Assembly (NCBI GenBank): GCA_021783995.1
Contig: JAJXTH010000009.1
Span: 1-64,000, forward strand
Length of the DNA stretch: 64,000 bases
Origin: Pseudomonadota bacterium
GTDB taxonomy: Bacteria > Pseudomonadota > Gammaproteobacteria > Burkholderiales > Gallionellaceae
Reading direction: 5' to 3'
Shown here: positions 63,007 to 64,000 of the stretch, in pieces
How positions within the stretch are numbered: position 1 is the first letter of the stretch
Layout of the letters: each line of letters starts with the position of its first letter
Notes under the pieces: model-generated
The model's database searches: none
Told to the model about the DNA's origin: nothing
The model's input: only the letters and a program-made list of their open reading frames with translations
Translations under genes and position numbers: made by a program

Positions 63007-64000
63007 ATGAACAGAGGAAGATTCGTGCTGATTTGCGCGGTGTTACTCGCAGGCTGCGCGCGCATGTCGGATATAGAGACGCATGAGAAAATGCTGGATG
63101 CGCAAAGGCTGGATCAAGGCAAGGCCATTGCAAAGGCCGATCCGATTCCCTGGCCGGATGAAAAATGGTGGAAGGCCTATCGGGATGCGCAGCTCGATGC
63201 GCTGGTCGAACATGGGATTGCTGACAGTCCTACGCTAGGCTCCGCCAGGGCGCGCATCGCACAGTCCCAGGCGCTGGCGGACCGCATGCATGCCGCAACA
63301 AAGCCTGCAATCGGCGTCGATGCCTCCGCGATGCGCGAACGCTATACCGCGCAGCAATTCATTCCTCCCCCCTGGGGAGGGACGGTTTCCTGGGACAATC
63401 AGGCCCAGCTTACTTTTGCCTATGATCTGGATATCTGGGGCCGGCAGAAGAGCCTGTGGCAGTCATCGATGGATGAGGCGCGCGCCGTTGCTGCCGAAGC
63501 GCAGATGGTCAGGCTGGAGCTCATCACAGCGATCGTTCGCAGTTATGTGATGCTGGCCCTGGAATATGACCTGCGCGATTTAGCCATGAAGGAACAGGCG
63601 GAGATCGAACAGCGCATTGCAATCGACAAGCGCAGCCTGATGAGCGGCATGGGCACAGAAATGGAACTGGCCGAGGCCGAAACCCATTTGCCTGAGGCAA
63701 GGCTTAAGATCGAAGCGTTGGACATGCGCATCGCTCTCATGAAAAATCAGATTGCCGCGCTTTCAGGGCAGGGGCCGGGCGCCGGTGAAAAGCTGGTTCG
63801 TCCAGAATTGAAACTCGATGCCAGGTCAGGCTTGCCCGATAGGCTTATGGCCAATCTGATAGGCCGCCGTCCTGACGTGCTTGCCTATCGCTGGCGTGTG
63901 GAAGCCGCCAGAAACGGAATCGAAAGCGCGAAAGCAGCGTTCTATCCCAACATCAACCTGCTTGCATTCGCAGGCGTTCAGGCGCTCGGCTTCAATCAGC
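63007..64000 (+). CDS. NodT-type outer-membrane efflux lipoprotein, 3' end outside the window
   Basis: The first 331 codons of a TolC-like outer-membrane factor are visible. The lipoprotein signal has lipobox LLAGC (Cys17). The N-terminal WWKAYRDAQLDALVEHGI is the hallmark of the NodT/OprM lipoprotein group. FAYDLDIWGRQKSLWQSS and LIGRRPDVLAYRWRVEAARN are conserved in the helical barrel repeats. It forms the exit duct of a tripartite RND or MFS pump, whose other parts should lie just beyond the window. It is probably controlled by the adjacent MarR. Confidence 0.93.
   Translation, partial: MNRGRFVLICAVLLAGCARMSDIETHEKMLDAQRLDQGKAIAKADPIPWPDEKWWKAYRDAQLDALVEHGIADSPTLGSARARIAQSQALADRMHAATKPAIGVDASAMRERYTAQQFIPPPWGGTVSWDNQAQLTFAYDLDIWGRQKSLWQSSMDEARAVAAEAQMVRLELITAIVRSYVMLALEYDLRDLAMKEQAEIEQRIAIDKRSLMSGMGTEMELAEAETHLPEARLKIEALDMRIALMKNQIAALSGQGPGAGEKLVRPELKLDARSGLPDRLMANLIGRRPDVLAYRWRVEAARNGIESAKAAFYPNINLLAFAGVQALGFNQ

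Overview
The window is 64 kb of chromosome from a chemolithotrophic betaproteobacterium. The family is an inference: the gene order (yceF-yceD-rpmF-plsX-fabHDG, then rpsB-tsf-pyrH-frr-uppS-cdsA-dxr-rseP-bamA-skp-lpxD-fabZ-lpxA-lpxB-rnhB), a complete System I cytochrome c maturation operon, an Acidithiobacillus-type sulfide:quinone oxidoreductase and a qmoAB-hdrCB cluster together suggest the Nitrosomonadales, for example a Gallionellaceae iron/sulfur oxidiser. Coding density is very high. No gene-free stretch exceeds 300 bases; the largest gaps are 15956-16223 and 58638-58881, and both contain inverted repeats that are listed. I see no rRNA, tRNA or CRISPR array.

Layout. 1-2489 (minus strand): a partial membrane protein, a CopD-like membrane protein and SelO. 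2640-9554: greB, a PII gene, guaB, guaA, a nitroreductase, then selU and selD diverging from start codons 10 bases apart. 9609-11615: a YjfB-like small protein, a DnaQ-like exonuclease, a cytochrome c and a thioredoxin-like protein. 11659-22686 is a sulfur/redox island. Its minus-strand arm is sensor kinase, response regulator, SQR, RutE-type nitroreductase and a single-cysteine DsrC/TusE relative. Its plus-strand arm is a phosphoesterase followed by qmoA-qmoB-hdrC-hdrB-rhodanese-hypothetical.

22773-29564: dksA, an RsmI-like methyltransferase, yceF, yceD, rpmF, plsX and fabH-fabD-fabG. acpP and fabF, which often follow fabG, are absent, and a small zinc-ribbon membrane protein takes their place. 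29721-43635 is the conserved translation, isoprenoid, envelope and lipid A cluster. 43710-46042 is an unusual two-gene signalling operon: a receiver-TPR protein and a histidine kinase with no sensor. An orphan ORF and a truncated IS66 remnant follow (46039-46847).

46968-56478: a PLD-family lipoprotein, fabI, and ccmABCDEFGHI on the other strand. 56482-64000: an HDOD protein with an overlapping GGDEF-EAL protein, an AI-2E family permease, a secreted protein of unknown function, recJ, and a MarR regulator followed by an outer-membrane efflux lipoprotein cut by the window end.

How the genes fit together: SQR would pass electrons from sulfide to quinone. QmoAB-HdrCB would link a cytoplasmic sulfur-oxidation step, normally APS reductase (not in this window), to the quinone pool or other carriers. 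The DsrC-like protein and the rhodanese would handle sulfane sulfur. The ccm operon would supply holocytochromes such as the one at 10863. The cysteine-rich GAF kinase and its regulator lie directly upstream of SQR and are the best candidates for controlling it. All functional statements come from reading the sequences; no database search was run.
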